Source of the DNA: Neoroseomonas terrae
GTDB lineage: Bacteria; Pseudomonadota; Alphaproteobacteria; Acetobacterales; Acetobacteraceae
Length of the DNA: 64,000 nucleotides
NCBI RefSeq assembly: GCF_018129025.1
Contig: NZ_JAAEDI010000012.1
Location: forward strand, 1-64,000
Reading direction: 5' to 3'
Position 1 is the first letter of the stretch. Each line of letters opens with the position of its first letter. The notes beneath the pieces are model-generated. The model was given only the letters and a program-made list of their open reading frames with translations, ran no database searches and was not told the DNA's origin. Position numbers and translations under genes: made by a program. Of this stretch, positions 41,739 through 50,278 are shown in pieces.

Positions 41739-42236
41739 ATGCGACGAATTGCCCGCTGCCTGATCCTCGCCGCTCCGCTGATTGCCACTGCGGCGTCGGC
41801 GCAGCGGGCGCCATCCCCTGCCCCGGCGCCCGCACCGGCGGCGCCCGCGCCCGCCGCGCGCACGCCGGTGCCGCATGAATGGCTGTTCGGGTCCTGGACG
41901 GGCGGGCTGTTTCCCGCCGGCGAAACCGAAGGGGCGCGCTGCTTCGCCCAGCCCACGGTGATCTTCACCCGTGAGGTGGTGATGCGCACCGGCATCCTCG
42001 ACCCGGCCTATCGCCAGCGGCTGATCGAGACGGTGGCGACCGGAGCGGGCGCGACCTCCTTCCGCTTCGTCCCGGCCGGGCCGAGCGGTAGCCGTGTGCC
42101 GCCCGAGATCGGCTTCGGTTGCCCGGGGGGGCCCGATTCCCTCGAGGTCGAGCAGGTCGGGCCGGACGAGATCGCCTTCCCCAACTGCCGCGAGATGCCC
42201 TCCCCGCTCCGCCGCTGCGGGAGCCCGAACCGGTGA
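41739..42236 (+). CDS. Secreted protein of unknown function
   Basis: A 165-residue protein with a signal peptide (ARCLILAAPLIATAASAQ) followed by a Pro/Ala-rich linker of about 25 residues and a small globular part: HEWLFGSWTGGLFPAG, CFAQPTVIFTREVVMRTGIL, GFGCPGGPDSLEVEQVG and a final cysteine pair region (NCREMPSPLRRCG). Four cysteines in the mature part suggest disulphides. GGAAGGAG at 41724-41731 is correctly spaced for the ATG at 41739 rather than the one at 41733. It overlaps the next gene by GTGA. No known domain recognised. Confidence 0.75.
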   Translation: MRRIARCLILAAPLIATAASAQRAPSPAPAPAPAAPAPAARTPVPHEWLFGSWTGGLFPAGETEGARCFAQPTVIFTREVVMRTGILDPAYRQRLIETVATGAGATSFRFVPAGPSGSRVPPEIGFGCPGGPDSLEVEQVGPDEIAFPNCREMPSPLRRCGSPNR

Positions 42237-42880
42237 GTGCACCGCGGCGCATCGCGCTGATCCATGCGCTGCGGCACTCCCCGCCGCCGATCGAGGCCGC
42301 CTTCGCGCGGCTCTGGCCCGGGCAGGTTCTGATGAACCTGATGGACGACAGCCTCTCGGCAGATCTGGCGCGGGAGGGGGCGCTGACGCCGCGGATGACC
42401 GAACGGTTCCTGACACTCGCGCGCTATGCGGCCGGAACGGGGGCGGATGCGATCCTGTTCACCTGTTCGGCCTTCGGGCCGTGCATCGAGGCCTGCGCAG
42501 CGGAGCTCGCGCCGATGCCGGTGCTGAAGCCGAACGAGGCGATGATCGAGGAAGCGGTGACGGCGGGAAAGCGCATCGGACTGCTGGTGACGTTTCCGGG
42601 CACGATCCCGTCCATGACGCCCGAGTTTCCGGCCGGCATCACCGTCGTGCCGAAGGTTGCGGAGGGAGCGCTCGCGGCGCTGGATGCCGGCGATGTGGCG
42701 ACACATGACCGGTTGGCAGCGGAAGCGGCGAAGGATCTGGCAGATTGCGATGCCGTCGCGCTTGGCCAATTCAGCCTGGCGCGAGCGAAGCCGCTGGTGG
42801 AAGCGGCAATCGGCGGCAAAGCGGTGCTGACGACGCCCGACAGCGCGGTACTGAAGCTGAAGCGCCTGCTCGGCGCCTGA
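42233..42880 (+). CDS. Aspartate/glutamate racemase family protein
   Basis: A 215-residue protein of the Asp/Glu/hydantoin racemase superfamily. It begins RRIALIHALRHSPPPIEAAF. The first catalytic Cys region is ILFTCSAFGPCIEAC, and the C-terminal half contains GKRIGLLVTFPGTIPSM and DAVALGQFSLARA, where a second Cys is usually found but Gln/Phe stands here. Loss of that cysteine means the enzyme might be a decarboxylase- or isomerase-like member rather than a racemase. Its GTG start overlaps the preceding stop. Confidence 0.78.
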   Translation: MSAPRRIALIHALRHSPPPIEAAFARLWPGQVLMNLMDDSLSADLAREGALTPRMTERFLTLARYAAGTGADAILFTCSAFGPCIEACAAELAPMPVLKPNEAMIEEAVTAGKRIGLLVTFPGTIPSMTPEFPAGITVVPKVAEGALAALDAGDVATHDRLAAEAAKDLADCDAVALGQFSLARAKPLVEAAIGGKAVLTTPDSAVLKLKRLLGA

Positions 42881-43044
42881 GGGCCGGCGGCAGTTTCCAT
42901 GCCTCAAGCGCCGGCGCACGCATCATCCGCATGCCTGGCCGCGCGCTGTCGTTCGGGTCGCGGCTGACGGTTTTAGGCGCGGTCGCCCTTTGCGCTGCCG
43001 GCCTGATGCGGGCCATCAGGCCGTTGGCATAGGGCCAAGCCGGG

Positions 43045-44172
43045 TTACCGCTTCGCCCAGGGCGAGCCGGTCGGGCCGCCGCCCTGTGCCGGACCGGTCC
43101 ACCACGTCGCCGGTGATGGCGCGGCGCCGTCGCTGATGCGTACGGTTTCGTCCATTGCTTCCGGCAGTGCCTGCGCGGGAGGCTCCGCAGCCGGCGGTGG
43201 CACGGCGATCGGCCCCGGATCGCGGCCGCCGGCGAATTTCACCAGCGCGGCCACGCGATCCCCGATCGGCGGATGCGTCGCCATCAGCGAGGAGAGCGCG
43301 CTGTCGCTCGCATCCTCGAGGAACAGGGCGCGGACCTGGGGGGAAACCTCGGGCATGTCGGCGTTGCCCTCGACCTTGCGCAGGGCGGTGATCATCGCGT
43401 CAGGGTCTGAGGTCAGCTCCACCGCACCCGAATCGGCGAGGAATTCGCGGTTGCGCGATAGCGCCATGCGCAGGACCGTCGCAAGCCCCCAGGCCAGGGC
43501 GATCATCAGCACGCCGATGATCGCCGCCCAGCCGGCATTGCGGGAGTTGGTGTTGACGCGCCAGCCGCGGCCGGCGCGGGCGACGCGGCGGGTGCGCGTC
43601 ATCATGTCGAAGCCGAGCGAGATGACGCCGACGAAAACCGCGGCGATCAGCCCGAGCCGGGCATCGCCGTTGCGGATATGGGCGAGTTCATGGGCGAGCA
43701 CGGCGGCAAGTTCACGGTCGTCCAGCGCATTCATCAGGCCGCGTGTGACGGTGACGGAGCCGGTCTCGCGCGACAGGCCAGCGGCATAGGCGTTCATCGC
43801 CGGCGTCTCGATGATGGCCAAGCGCGGCATGCGCATGCCACGGGAGATGCAGAGGTTCTCGAGCAGGTTCCACAGCCGGGGTTCCTCGGCGCGCGTGACG
43901 GGATGCGCCCCGGTCGCCCAGTCGAGAATCCTGTTGTGCGCCACCCAGGCAATGGCGAACCAGACGAGCGCGGCACCCCAGCACATCAGGTAGAGGAGCG
44001 GCAGGTTGCGCAGCGCATTGCGGAAGGCGCGGCCGAGGTCGTGCTGTTCCCCGCCGACGATCAGGCCGAGACCGAGCGCGACCACGGCCAGCAGCAGCGG
44101 GAAGCCGGCCAGAAGCAGCATCGACCGCAGCGCGGTGTTCCACGCATGCGTGCGCAGGCCGAAGGCCTGCAT
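43045..44172 (-). CDS. M48 family zinc metalloprotease (HtpX-like)
   Basis: A 375-residue membrane protease. Two N-terminal hydrophobic segments (about 17-40 and 58-78) precede IIETPAMNAYAAGLSRETGSV and the catalytic HELAH at residues 161-165 (AAVLAHELAHIRNGD). Two more hydrophobic segments follow, and the third zinc ligand Glu is in SRNREFLADSGAVELT. THPPIGDRVAALVKFA ends the domain, with a Pro-rich tail after it. HtpX-like proteases degrade misfolded membrane proteins. It lies ten bases downstream of lemA on the same strand, a frequent pairing. Confidence 0.92.
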   Translation of the reverse strand: MQAFGLRTHAWNTALRSMLLLAGFPLLLAVVALGLGLIVGGEQHDLGRAFRNALRNLPLLYLMCWGAALVWFAIAWVAHNRILDWATGAHPVTRAEEPRLWNLLENLCISRGMRMPRLAIIETPAMNAYAAGLSRETGSVTVTRGLMNALDDRELAAVLAHELAHIRNGDARLGLIAAVFVGVISLGFDMMTRTRRVARAGRGWRVNTNSRNAGWAAIIGVLMIALAWGLATVLRMALSRNREFLADSGAVELTSDPDAMITALRKVEGNADMPEVSPQVRALFLEDASDSALSSLMATHPPIGDRVAALVKFAGGRDPGPIAVPPPAAEPPAQALPEAMDETVRISDGAAPSPATWWTGPAQGGGPTGSPWAKR

Positions 44173-44182
44173 GGCGGCCTCC

Positions 44183-44746
44183 TTAGAACTTCACCTGGGG
44201 GGCTGTATGGACGATGGCGCGCTCGGCTTCCGGCAGTTCGAAGAAGCCGCGCTGCTGGAAGCCCATCGAACGGGCGAAGAAGACTGCCGGCACGCTCTCG
44301 GTCATCGCGTTGTATTCTGCGACGGACGAATTGTAGAAGCGACGCGCGGCGGCGATCTTGTTCTCGATGTCGGACAGCTCCGCCTGCAGCGACAGGAAGT
44401 TCTGGTTCGCCTTGAGGTCGGGATAGGCCTCGGACAACGCAAAGAGACGGCCGAGGGCGGCGCCGAGCTGGCCTTCAGCGGGGCCTGCCGCCGCCGGGCC
44501 CTGCGCCTGGGCGGAGACGGCCGCGTTGCGCGCCTGGATCACCGCGTCGAGGGTGGATTTTTCGTGGGCCGCGTAGCCCTTCACCGTCTCGACGAGGTTC
44601 GGGATCAGGTCGTGGCGCTGCTTGAGCTGGACGTCGACGTCCGACCAGGACTGGCCAGTGACCTGCCGCAGCGAGACGAGGCGATTGTAGATGATCACCA
44701 GCCAGATGATGAGCACCACGACGATGCCGAGGATCACCCAAACCAT
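44183..44746 (-). CDS. lemA: LemA family protein
   Basis: A 187-residue protein with an N-terminal membrane anchor (VWVILGIVVVLIIWLVII) and a helical-bundle domain. Canonical LemA blocks are YNRLVSLRQVTGQSWSDVDVQLKQRHDLIPNLVETVKGY (seen as QVTGQSWSDVDVQLKQRHDL), LFALSEAYPDLKANQNFLSL, and ARRFYNSSVAEYNAMTESVP. Its biochemical role is poorly defined; it is repeatedly linked to M48/HtpX proteases, as here. Confidence 0.95.
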   Translation of the reverse strand: MVWVILGIVVVLIIWLVIIYNRLVSLRQVTGQSWSDVDVQLKQRHDLIPNLVETVKGYAAHEKSTLDAVIQARNAAVSAQAQGPAAAGPAEGQLGAALGRLFALSEAYPDLKANQNFLSLQAELSDIENKIAAARRFYNSSVAEYNAMTESVPAVFFARSMGFQQRGFFELPEAERAIVHTAPQVKF

Positions 44747-44869
44747 GCCTCGCGGCTCCTTCTTGCGACGTGTGGCGACGGCGGCCGGCGGGTCCGCTGG
44801 CCGGCCTCAAGTCGGGGCGGAGACTAGAGATCCTGCGTGGCGGCGCCAGTCCGGGCGCGTGATGCGGCG

Positions 44870-44960
44870 CACAACGTATTCAATCACGATTTTGTGAGTT
44901 TCTGTCGACATCATTTGTTGGATTTTTTAGAGAAAATTGTCAATTTATAGGACCGTTTCG
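44870..44960. promoter_or_regulatory. AT-rich leader with a palindrome before the TadE/TadG genes
   Basis: A sharp AT-rich patch in an otherwise GC-rich region. It includes AAATTG-T-CAATTT (44934-44946), a perfect 13-base palindrome, and TCAC-N6-GTGA (about 44884-44897). It lies directly upstream of the first TadE-like gene and just before the divergent lemA. A promoter with an operator is likely; the regulator is unknown. Confidence 0.5.
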
Positions 44961-44974
44961 CTTCCTCCTCCAAA

Positions 44975-45541
44975 ATGGCGCACTCCACCATGTCCGTCAT
45001 CGGACCGCACGACCCGCCTCGCGATGGCAGGCCACAGCGCTGGGCGCTCGGGCGTCGCGGGGCCGCGGCATCGGAGTTCGCGATCATCGCCATTCCGTTC
45101 TTCATCATGATCATCGGCATCATGGAGGCGTCCTGGCAGTTGATGACGGGGGCGGCGCTGGACCATGCGGCATTGCGTGCCAGTCGGTATGGCATCACCG
45201 GCAGCAACACCCCCCCGGCCTGGCAGACGACAGGCCAGCAGAATGTCCCCACCTGCCGGACGCAGAACATCGCGTGGCTGGTGAGCCAATCGACCAACGG
45301 CCTGCTGCAACAGAGCCATCTGGTGGTCACCACGACGATGTGGCCAGGGGTGGCCGGTGCCGGCACCGGCACCGGCAGCACAGGCGCGGGCGCCGGCGGC
45401 CAGATCATCTCCTACACCCTGTCCTACGAGCAGCCCTCCATCACCGGCGGCATCGCGACCCTGTTGTTCGGCAAGGATGCCTTCACCCACCGGGCTTTCC
45501 TCATGGTCAAGAACGAGCCATTCGAGAATGCAACCTGCTGA
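44975..45541 (+). CDS. TadE-like pseudopilin
   Basis: A 188-residue protein with the TadE N-terminal signature: a short basic leader, then RRGAAASEFAIIAIPFFIMI as a type IV-prepilin-like membrane segment, followed by MEASWQLMTGAALDHAALRAS. The rest is a Gly/Thr-rich periplasmic domain. TadE-type minor pseudopilins belong to the tight-adherence (Flp pilus) apparatus. The first ATG at 44975 and another at 44990 are both possible. It overlaps the next gene by 14 bases. None of the tad secretion ATPase or secretin genes is in the window. Confidence 0.82.
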   Translation: MAHSTMSVIGPHDPPRDGRPQRWALGRRGAAASEFAIIAIPFFIMIIGIMEASWQLMTGAALDHAALRASRYGITGSNTPPAWQTTGQQNVPTCRTQNIAWLVSQSTNGLLQQSHLVVTTTMWPGVAGAGTGTGSTGAGAGGQIISYTLSYEQPSITGGIATLLFGKDAFTHRAFLMVKNEPFENATC

Positions 45542-46145
45542 TCGCTACCGGGCGTGCAGCCGGGGCGCCGTGGCCCTGGAATTCGCGCTCGTCGTGCCGC
45601 TCTTCTTCATCGTTGTCCTGGCGACGACGGATCTGATCCGCCTGTTCCGCGCGCAGCTGCGCGCGGAGACGATCGCGGTGCAGATCGGGCAGATCGTATC
45701 GCAGTGTCGCACCATCACCACCCCGGGCGACCGCGACAATTTCTGGGCGCATGCACAGCGCATCGCCGGCGGCATCATCGATGTGAACAGCGCGACGGGC
45801 GGTGCCGTGATCATCAGCGCCGTCAGCCGCACTACCGGCTCCAATCCCACGAACCGGCTGTCGTGGCAGATGCGGACGGGCAATGTGACGCAGACGAGCC
45901 GGCTCGGGACGACAGTCAACGGCACGGCTACGGTCTCGGACGGCTTCGTTGTGCCGGCTAACCAGACATTGCTGGTCACCGAGGTATTCGCGTTCGTCCA
46001 GCCCTTCCCGCTCAGCGCAGGGCTGATCGGCACCGTCACTGATTCAATCATTTACGGCACGACGCTGTTCCTGTCCCGCACGCCCAACGCCGTTTCGGTC
46101 CAGACCACGCCGACGAACAGCGCAACACCGGATTGCACCGCATGA
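45528..46145 (+). CDS. TadE/TadF-like pseudopilin
   Basis: A 205-residue second pseudopilin. The N-terminus CSRGAVALEFALVVPLFFIV carries the TadE signature with the Glu five residues into the hydrophobic segment. Next is LIRLFRAQLRAETIAVQIGQIVSQCRTI (amphipathic helix) and a beta-rich domain of Thr/Ser/Val repeats. ATG 45528 lies inside the end of the previous gene; the longer frame upstream is in that gene and not real. It ends in an ATGA overlap with the vWA protein. Confidence 0.82.
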   Translation: MQPADRYRACSRGAVALEFALVVPLFFIVVLATTDLIRLFRAQLRAETIAVQIGQIVSQCRTITTPGDRDNFWAHAQRIAGGIIDVNSATGGAVIISAVSRTTGSNPTNRLSWQMRTGNVTQTSRLGTTVNGTATVSDGFVVPANQTLLVTEVFAFVQPFPLSAGLIGTVTDSIIYGTTLFLSRTPNAVSVQTTPTNSATPDCTA

Positions 46146-48115
46146 AGACCAAGCTGAACCGGCGCGGCGCCATCGCGGCTCTGACTGCCGTCGTCATGGT
46201 CCCGGTCATCGGCTTCGCCGGGCTGGCAATCGATCTGTCCAGGGTCTGGCTCCTGAGCGCGAGACTCAAGACATCCGTCGATGCTGCCAGCCTGATCGCG
46301 GCGCGCACCATGCGCGTGACGACGGTCAATGGCGTCAGGACAGTCACCACCGACGAGGCAGCAACGCGCCAGTTGTTCTGGGCGAACTTCCGGCAGAATG
46401 GCTGGTCGAACAGCTATCTCGGATCGACCACGGCGCAGCCGGTCATCGAGCCGATCACCGGGAGCGAGACGCGCATCCGCGTGACCGCGACGGCGAGCCT
46501 GAACACCACGCTGTTCAGCATCATCAGCCGGGAGACGACGCCGCTCCGGGAGACCACCGTCGCGGAGCGTGGCGGCACGGGTCTCGAACTCGCCATCGTC
46601 CTGGACCAGACCTCCTCGATGCGGGATTCGGCAACAGGCTTCTCGAGCAAGCTTGCGGCCGCGCAATCCGCCGTCGGGACGCTGCTGCGCCAGATCTACG
46701 GTGAGACCAACGACACCGCGCGGAACGTCTTCGTCTCGGTGGTGCCCTTCGCCCGAACGATCAATATCGGCACCGGCAATGCCGGCTTCATCAACGACAT
46801 CGGCATGCCGGCCGGATACAATCGCAACAACTGGAGCGGATGCGTCGAAGCGGTGCGGGGCGGCCAGGACGTTACCGACGCAGCTCCGACAGGGTCGGCT
46901 CGATTTGTTCCCTACTACTACCCGGACACCTATCGACGGGTGGGTTGGGCGAGCGCCCAGAGCTCCTCCGGCAACACCAACCCGCCGAGCAATACCGTCG
47001 TCATGCTGGAGCGCAACAGGACACGCTGGCGCGACGCAACCACTGGGACTCATGGAAGCCCCGCCCGCGGCGCGAACGTGAACGGCGCGGTCGATCCCTA
47101 TCAAGGCGCCGGCGCCTGCACAGTCTCGAACAACGACGCCATCGCCTACCCGACGATAACGGTCAGGCTCTACGCCAACAATACAACGAATTCGCTGACC
47201 GATTATACGGTGCGCTTCTGTCACGGGGACAACGACTACGGCAACGCCGACCTGCACACGAGTTCCAACAACGACAACTACAACGAATCCTATGCCAACC
47301 TGATCAGCGCGGGCGCCACCGCGCGCGGCCTGCTTGCCACCTCCGCGTCGGGGCCGAACATGCTCTGCGCCATGAACGCGATCATGCCGCTCACCGCGAG
47401 CCGCAGCGCGGTTGTGAGCATGGTGAACGGTATCCAGGCGCCCCCCCGCAGTGGCGGCACGACCATCGTCACCGGCATGCAGGGCGCCTGGTACACGCTG
47501 AGCCCGAACTGGCGACTGCTGTGGCCCGGCGTTGCTACCAGCCCCGACTACGGGGCCTTGCCGCTGGCCTACGGAACGCGAAACATGGTAAAGGCCGTCG
47601 TCATCCTGACGGATGGCGACAACAACTGGCAGTGCGCCTATTCGGCGGCGCCCAGTGGCACCTCGTCCGCATGCCTGACGTCGCCCGTCCGGGCGGCGAC
47701 GCCGGATGGCGGTCCACGGGACAACGGCGTCGAGATGCTCTACAACGCCTATGGGCGCACGGCAGACTGGAACGACCATTTCGGATCGACCAGTTTGACC
47801 GGCTTCACTGCTTCGCCCACACAGGGTCGCGCCGACACCTTGCTGGATGGGCGCTTCGCAGAGATCTGCCGCCAGATGAAGGGCAGCAACCACGCGAGCA
47901 CGAACCCGCTGGACCACCAGATCCAGATCTACATCGTGGGCTTCGAGATCCGGAACCCGACCGCCGGCACAGCGGCGAACGTCCTCAGCATGCTGCGGAC
48001 CTGCGCAAGCAATCCCGACAGCCCCTACTTCATCGAAGCCACCGATGCCTCAAGGCTGGACGGCGCCTTCAACGAGATCGGCAACGCACTCAGCAGCCTG
48101 CGACTCATCGAGTAG
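46142..48115 (+). CDS. TadG-like protein with von Willebrand factor A domain
   Basis: A 657-residue protein. The N-terminus NRRGAIAALTAVVMVPVIGF with GLAIDLSRVWLLSARLKTSV is the TadG/Flp-type anchor. A vWA domain follows with the metal-site motif LELAIVLDQTSSMRDS (DxTxS), then long Asn/Thr/Gly-rich inserts and the second vWA strand VKAVVILTDGDNNWQC. The end, SPYFIEATDASRLDGAFNEIGNALSSL, is the usual TadG vWA closing helix. The ATGA overlap fixes the start at 46142; a TTG at 46133 is less likely. Probably an envelope-anchored adhesive or assembly protein acting with the two pseudopilins. Confidence 0.85.
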   Translation: MKTKLNRRGAIAALTAVVMVPVIGFAGLAIDLSRVWLLSARLKTSVDAASLIAARTMRVTTVNGVRTVTTDEAATRQLFWANFRQNGWSNSYLGSTTAQPVIEPITGSETRIRVTATASLNTTLFSIISRETTPLRETTVAERGGTGLELAIVLDQTSSMRDSATGFSSKLAAAQSAVGTLLRQIYGETNDTARNVFVSVVPFARTINIGTGNAGFINDIGMPAGYNRNNWSGCVEAVRGGQDVTDAAPTGSARFVPYYYPDTYRRVGWASAQSSSGNTNPPSNTVVMLERNRTRWRDATTGTHGSPARGANVNGAVDPYQGAGACTVSNNDAIAYPTITVRLYANNTTNSLTDYTVRFCHGDNDYGNADLHTSSNNDNYNESYANLISAGATARGLLATSASGPNMLCAMNAIMPLTASRSAVVSMVNGIQAPPRSGGTTIVTGMQGAWYTLSPNWRLLWPGVATSPDYGALPLAYGTRNMVKAVVILTDGDNNWQCAYSAAPSGTSSACLTSPVRAATPDGGPRDNGVEMLYNAYGRTADWNDHFGSTSLTGFTASPTQGRADTLLDGRFAEICRQMKGSNHASTNPLDHQIQIYIVGFEIRNPTAGTAANVLSMLRTCASNPDSPYFIEATDASRLDGAFNEIGNALSSLRLIE

Positions 48116-48176
48116 CCGAAGCGCTTCCCGGGAGATTAGCGAGCGATTGCTCCGGGTATCGGCGCACCGTCCGCCG

Positions 48177-48446
48177 TCAGGCGAGCCCCTTCCCCCGCAC
48201 ATTCCGGCGCACGCGCTGCCGCGCCGGCCTCAGTGCCGCGCTCATCACCGCATCCGGGGAAGCACCCCGCGCCAGGGCAAGCCCCGCCGCCGCCGCGCCC
48301 TGCGAGAAAGCGAGCTGCTTCTCCACCGCCATCTGCATCAGCGCCGTGCCCGCCATGGCGGGTTCCGCCGACAGCAGAGCGAGGCTGCGGCGGAACATCA
48401 CGGCCTGCGCTTCACTCAGGAAGCGCCATGCATCGAATGGGTTCAA
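48177..48446 (-). CDS. Small helical protein of unknown function
   Basis: An 89-residue, Ala-rich helical protein: NPFDAWRFLSEAQAVMFRRS, then MAVEKQLAFSQGAAAAGLAL, ending in a basic segment (PARQRVRRNVRGKG). The amphipathic helices recall phasin-like granule proteins, but no motif settles this. Its ATG overlaps the peroxiredoxin stop by four bases, so the two genes are co-translated, and a role in stress response is possible. Confidence 0.7.
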   Translation of the reverse strand: MNPFDAWRFLSEAQAVMFRRSLALLSAEPAMAGTALMQMAVEKQLAFSQGAAAAGLALARGASPDAVMSAALRPARQRVRRNVRGKGLA

Positions 48447-48925
48447 AGCGCCGCCAGCACGGCCTCGGCCTTGCTGACCTCGAAGGCGCCGGGCGCCTCG
48501 ATCGCGATGTGCGTCACCTTGCCGTCCTTTGCCACCAGGGCGAAGCGCTGCGCGCGCACGCCGAGGCCGCGCGCGGTCAGGTCGAATTCCAGCCCCATCG
48601 CCTTGGTGAAGACGGCCGAGCCATCGGCGATCATCACGACCTGGTCGGTGATGCCCTGGTCCTTCGCCCAGGCGCCCATGACGAAGGCGTCGTTCGTTGC
48701 CATGCAGGCGATGACGTCCACGCCCTTGGCCTTCAGCGCATCTGCGTTCTGCACGAAGCTCGGCAGGTGCTTGGCCGAGCAGGTCGGCGTAAAGGCGCCG
48801 GGCACGCCGAACAGCGCGACGGTGCGGCCCTTGAAGAACTCGCCGGTATCGACCTCCTTGGGTCCCTCGGCCGTGGCCTGCGTCACCTTCACCGCCGGAA
48901 TCGTATCGCCCACGCTAATCGGCAT
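48443..48925 (-). CDS. Peroxiredoxin (Prx5/AhpC-TSA type)
   Basis: A 160-residue thiol peroxidase. The peroxidatic cysteine is C49 in ALFGVPGAFTPTCSAKHLP, the PxxxTxxC pattern of Prx5. DVIACMATNDAFVMGAWAKD and AVFTKAMGLEFDLTARGLGV follow, with the VRAQRFALVAKDGKVTHI closing part. It reduces H2O2 and alkyl hydroperoxides using thiol donors. Normal length, no fused glutaredoxin. It heads a two-gene unit. Confidence 0.95.
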   Translation of the reverse strand: MPISVGDTIPAVKVTQATAEGPKEVDTGEFFKGRTVALFGVPGAFTPTCSAKHLPSFVQNADALKAKGVDVIACMATNDAFVMGAWAKDQGITDQVVMIADGSAVFTKAMGLEFDLTARGLGVRAQRFALVAKDGKVTHIAIEAPGAFEVSKAEAVLAAL

Positions 48926-48990
48926 GTCGTCCTCCTCACTGCCCTTTCGGATGTAGCGCGCGGCGGGCGGGCTGTCATCGGGCGCCCGGG

Positions 48991-50241
48991 TCAGGGCACG
49001 GATCGCGCTGCCTCGACGCCGCTGAGCCAGGCACCGGCGACGGTGGCCGCGAAGCGGGGGTGGCAGGCCTCGCCGGCGAAGCAGAGGCGGCCATCGGCGA
49101 GCGGCCGCGCGAGTTCGCGCCGAGCCCCCTGCCCGCCCGGGCGCGCATGGCTGTAGGCCCCGCGGAACAGCGGATCCTCCGCCCAGCGGGTGACGACCGG
49201 CCGGGCAAGCGCCGCCGCGGCGCGGCTGCCGTACACCATGGCAGCCTCCTGCCGCGCGGCTTCGGCGGCCGCCGCGGCATCGCCGGCGATCTCCCAGGCG
49301 CGGGCGCCGCCGCAGAAGGCTATGAGGGACGGTTGCCCGAACAGGCGGGAGACCCAGGACATCGGCCGGTCTTCCTCAGCGGAGGCCGCCCGCCGCACGA
49401 CGGCGAAGGCAGGAAGGTCCGGCGCCGCGGGATGATCGGCGCGGAACCCGATCTTGGTCAGCAGGCCCAGCGGCAGCGCATGGATGGCCTCCCGCGTCGG
49501 GACCGGCAGTGGCGGGTCGAAGGCGATGGCATCGGCGGCGAGCACGCCGGTGGATACGGTGACAATGGCCGACCTTGCCGTTACGGCGCCGAAGGTGCCT
49601 TCCGCCGTCACGCCGCGTGCCCCCCAGCGCAGGCGGTCCACCCGCGCGCCGAGGCGGACGGGAAGACCCGTGGCCAGGCGCGCAACCAGCCCGCCGATGC
49701 CGCCCGGGGTGACGAGGTTCGGCCCCTCCAGCGCGGTGGCGGCGAAGTCGTGCAGGGACATGAGCGACAGTTCGGCGGCGCAGATCTGCGCCCCTTCCCA
49801 ATGCGCGACGGCCGCGTCCCACACGCCCTTGCGCGGGGCGGCTTCCGCGGCGGGGCGGTCGGGGGCGCCGTCATGCGCGGCGGCGTCGATGGCTGTCCAG
49901 AAGGCGTCCTCGGCATCAGCGAAGCTGCGACGCTCGGCAGCCGTGGCAAAGCGGCCGAACGCGAAGAGGCGTCGGTCGCGGATCGCGTCGTGGTCGGTCA
50001 GCTCCACGCCCAGGGTGCGGGCGATGGGTGTCAACGGGTTGTCGTTGGCCTCGTGCAGCCAGGAGGCGCCATGGTCGAAGGGCAGGCCGAGGCCCGTCGC
50101 GTCGGTGAAGGCGCGCCCCCCGACGCGCGGGCCGCCTTCGAGCACGATGCATCTGCGGCCGCGGGCGGCGAGCTCGCGCGCCGCGGCGATGCCGGCGCAG
50201 CCGGCGCCGATGACGAGCACATCTGGATCGGTTGGGAACAT
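48991..50241 (-). CDS. Flavin-containing amine oxidoreductase
   Basis: A 416-residue FAD enzyme of the monoamine-oxidase superfamily. FAD motif: VLVIGAGCAGIAAARELAAR, then IVLEGGPRVGGRAFTD, the GG-doublet typical of the family, and DHGASWLHEANDNPLTPIA. At the C-terminus GRLCFAGEACHPRFAATVAG binds the flavin. ATG 50241 sits immediately before the Rossmann strand; the much longer frame reaching 50772 lies opposite the next gene. It is divergent from the D-threonine-aldolase-like gene with only 37 bases between starts, hinting at shared control. Substrate unknown. Confidence 0.88.
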   Translation of the reverse strand: MFPTDPDVLVIGAGCAGIAAARELAARGRRCIVLEGGPRVGGRAFTDATGLGLPFDHGASWLHEANDNPLTPIARTLGVELTDHDAIRDRRLFAFGRFATAAERRSFADAEDAFWTAIDAAAHDGAPDRPAAEAAPRKGVWDAAVAHWEGAQICAAELSLMSLHDFAATALEGPNLVTPGGIGGLVARLATGLPVRLGARVDRLRWGARGVTAEGTFGAVTARSAIVTVSTGVLAADAIAFDPPLPVPTREAIHALPLGLLTKIGFRADHPAAPDLPAFAVVRRAASAEEDRPMSWVSRLFGQPSLIAFCGGARAWEIAGDAAAAAEAARQEAAMVYGSRAAAALARPVVTRWAEDPLFRGAYSHARPGGQGARRELARPLADGRLCFAGEACHPRFAATVAGAWLSGVEAARSVP

Positions 50242-50278
50242 CGCCGCATCATGCCGCGACTGATCGAAGGGATGAACC

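Noticed and set aside
42931-43032. 33-residue frame with one hydrophobic segment between the racemase and M48 genes
   Set aside because: Too short to judge, with no clear ribosome-binding site; could be chance.
46052-47917. 621-residue minus-strand frame opposite the TadG-like gene
   Set aside because: Antisense shadow; the plus strand has vWA motifs and operon overlaps.
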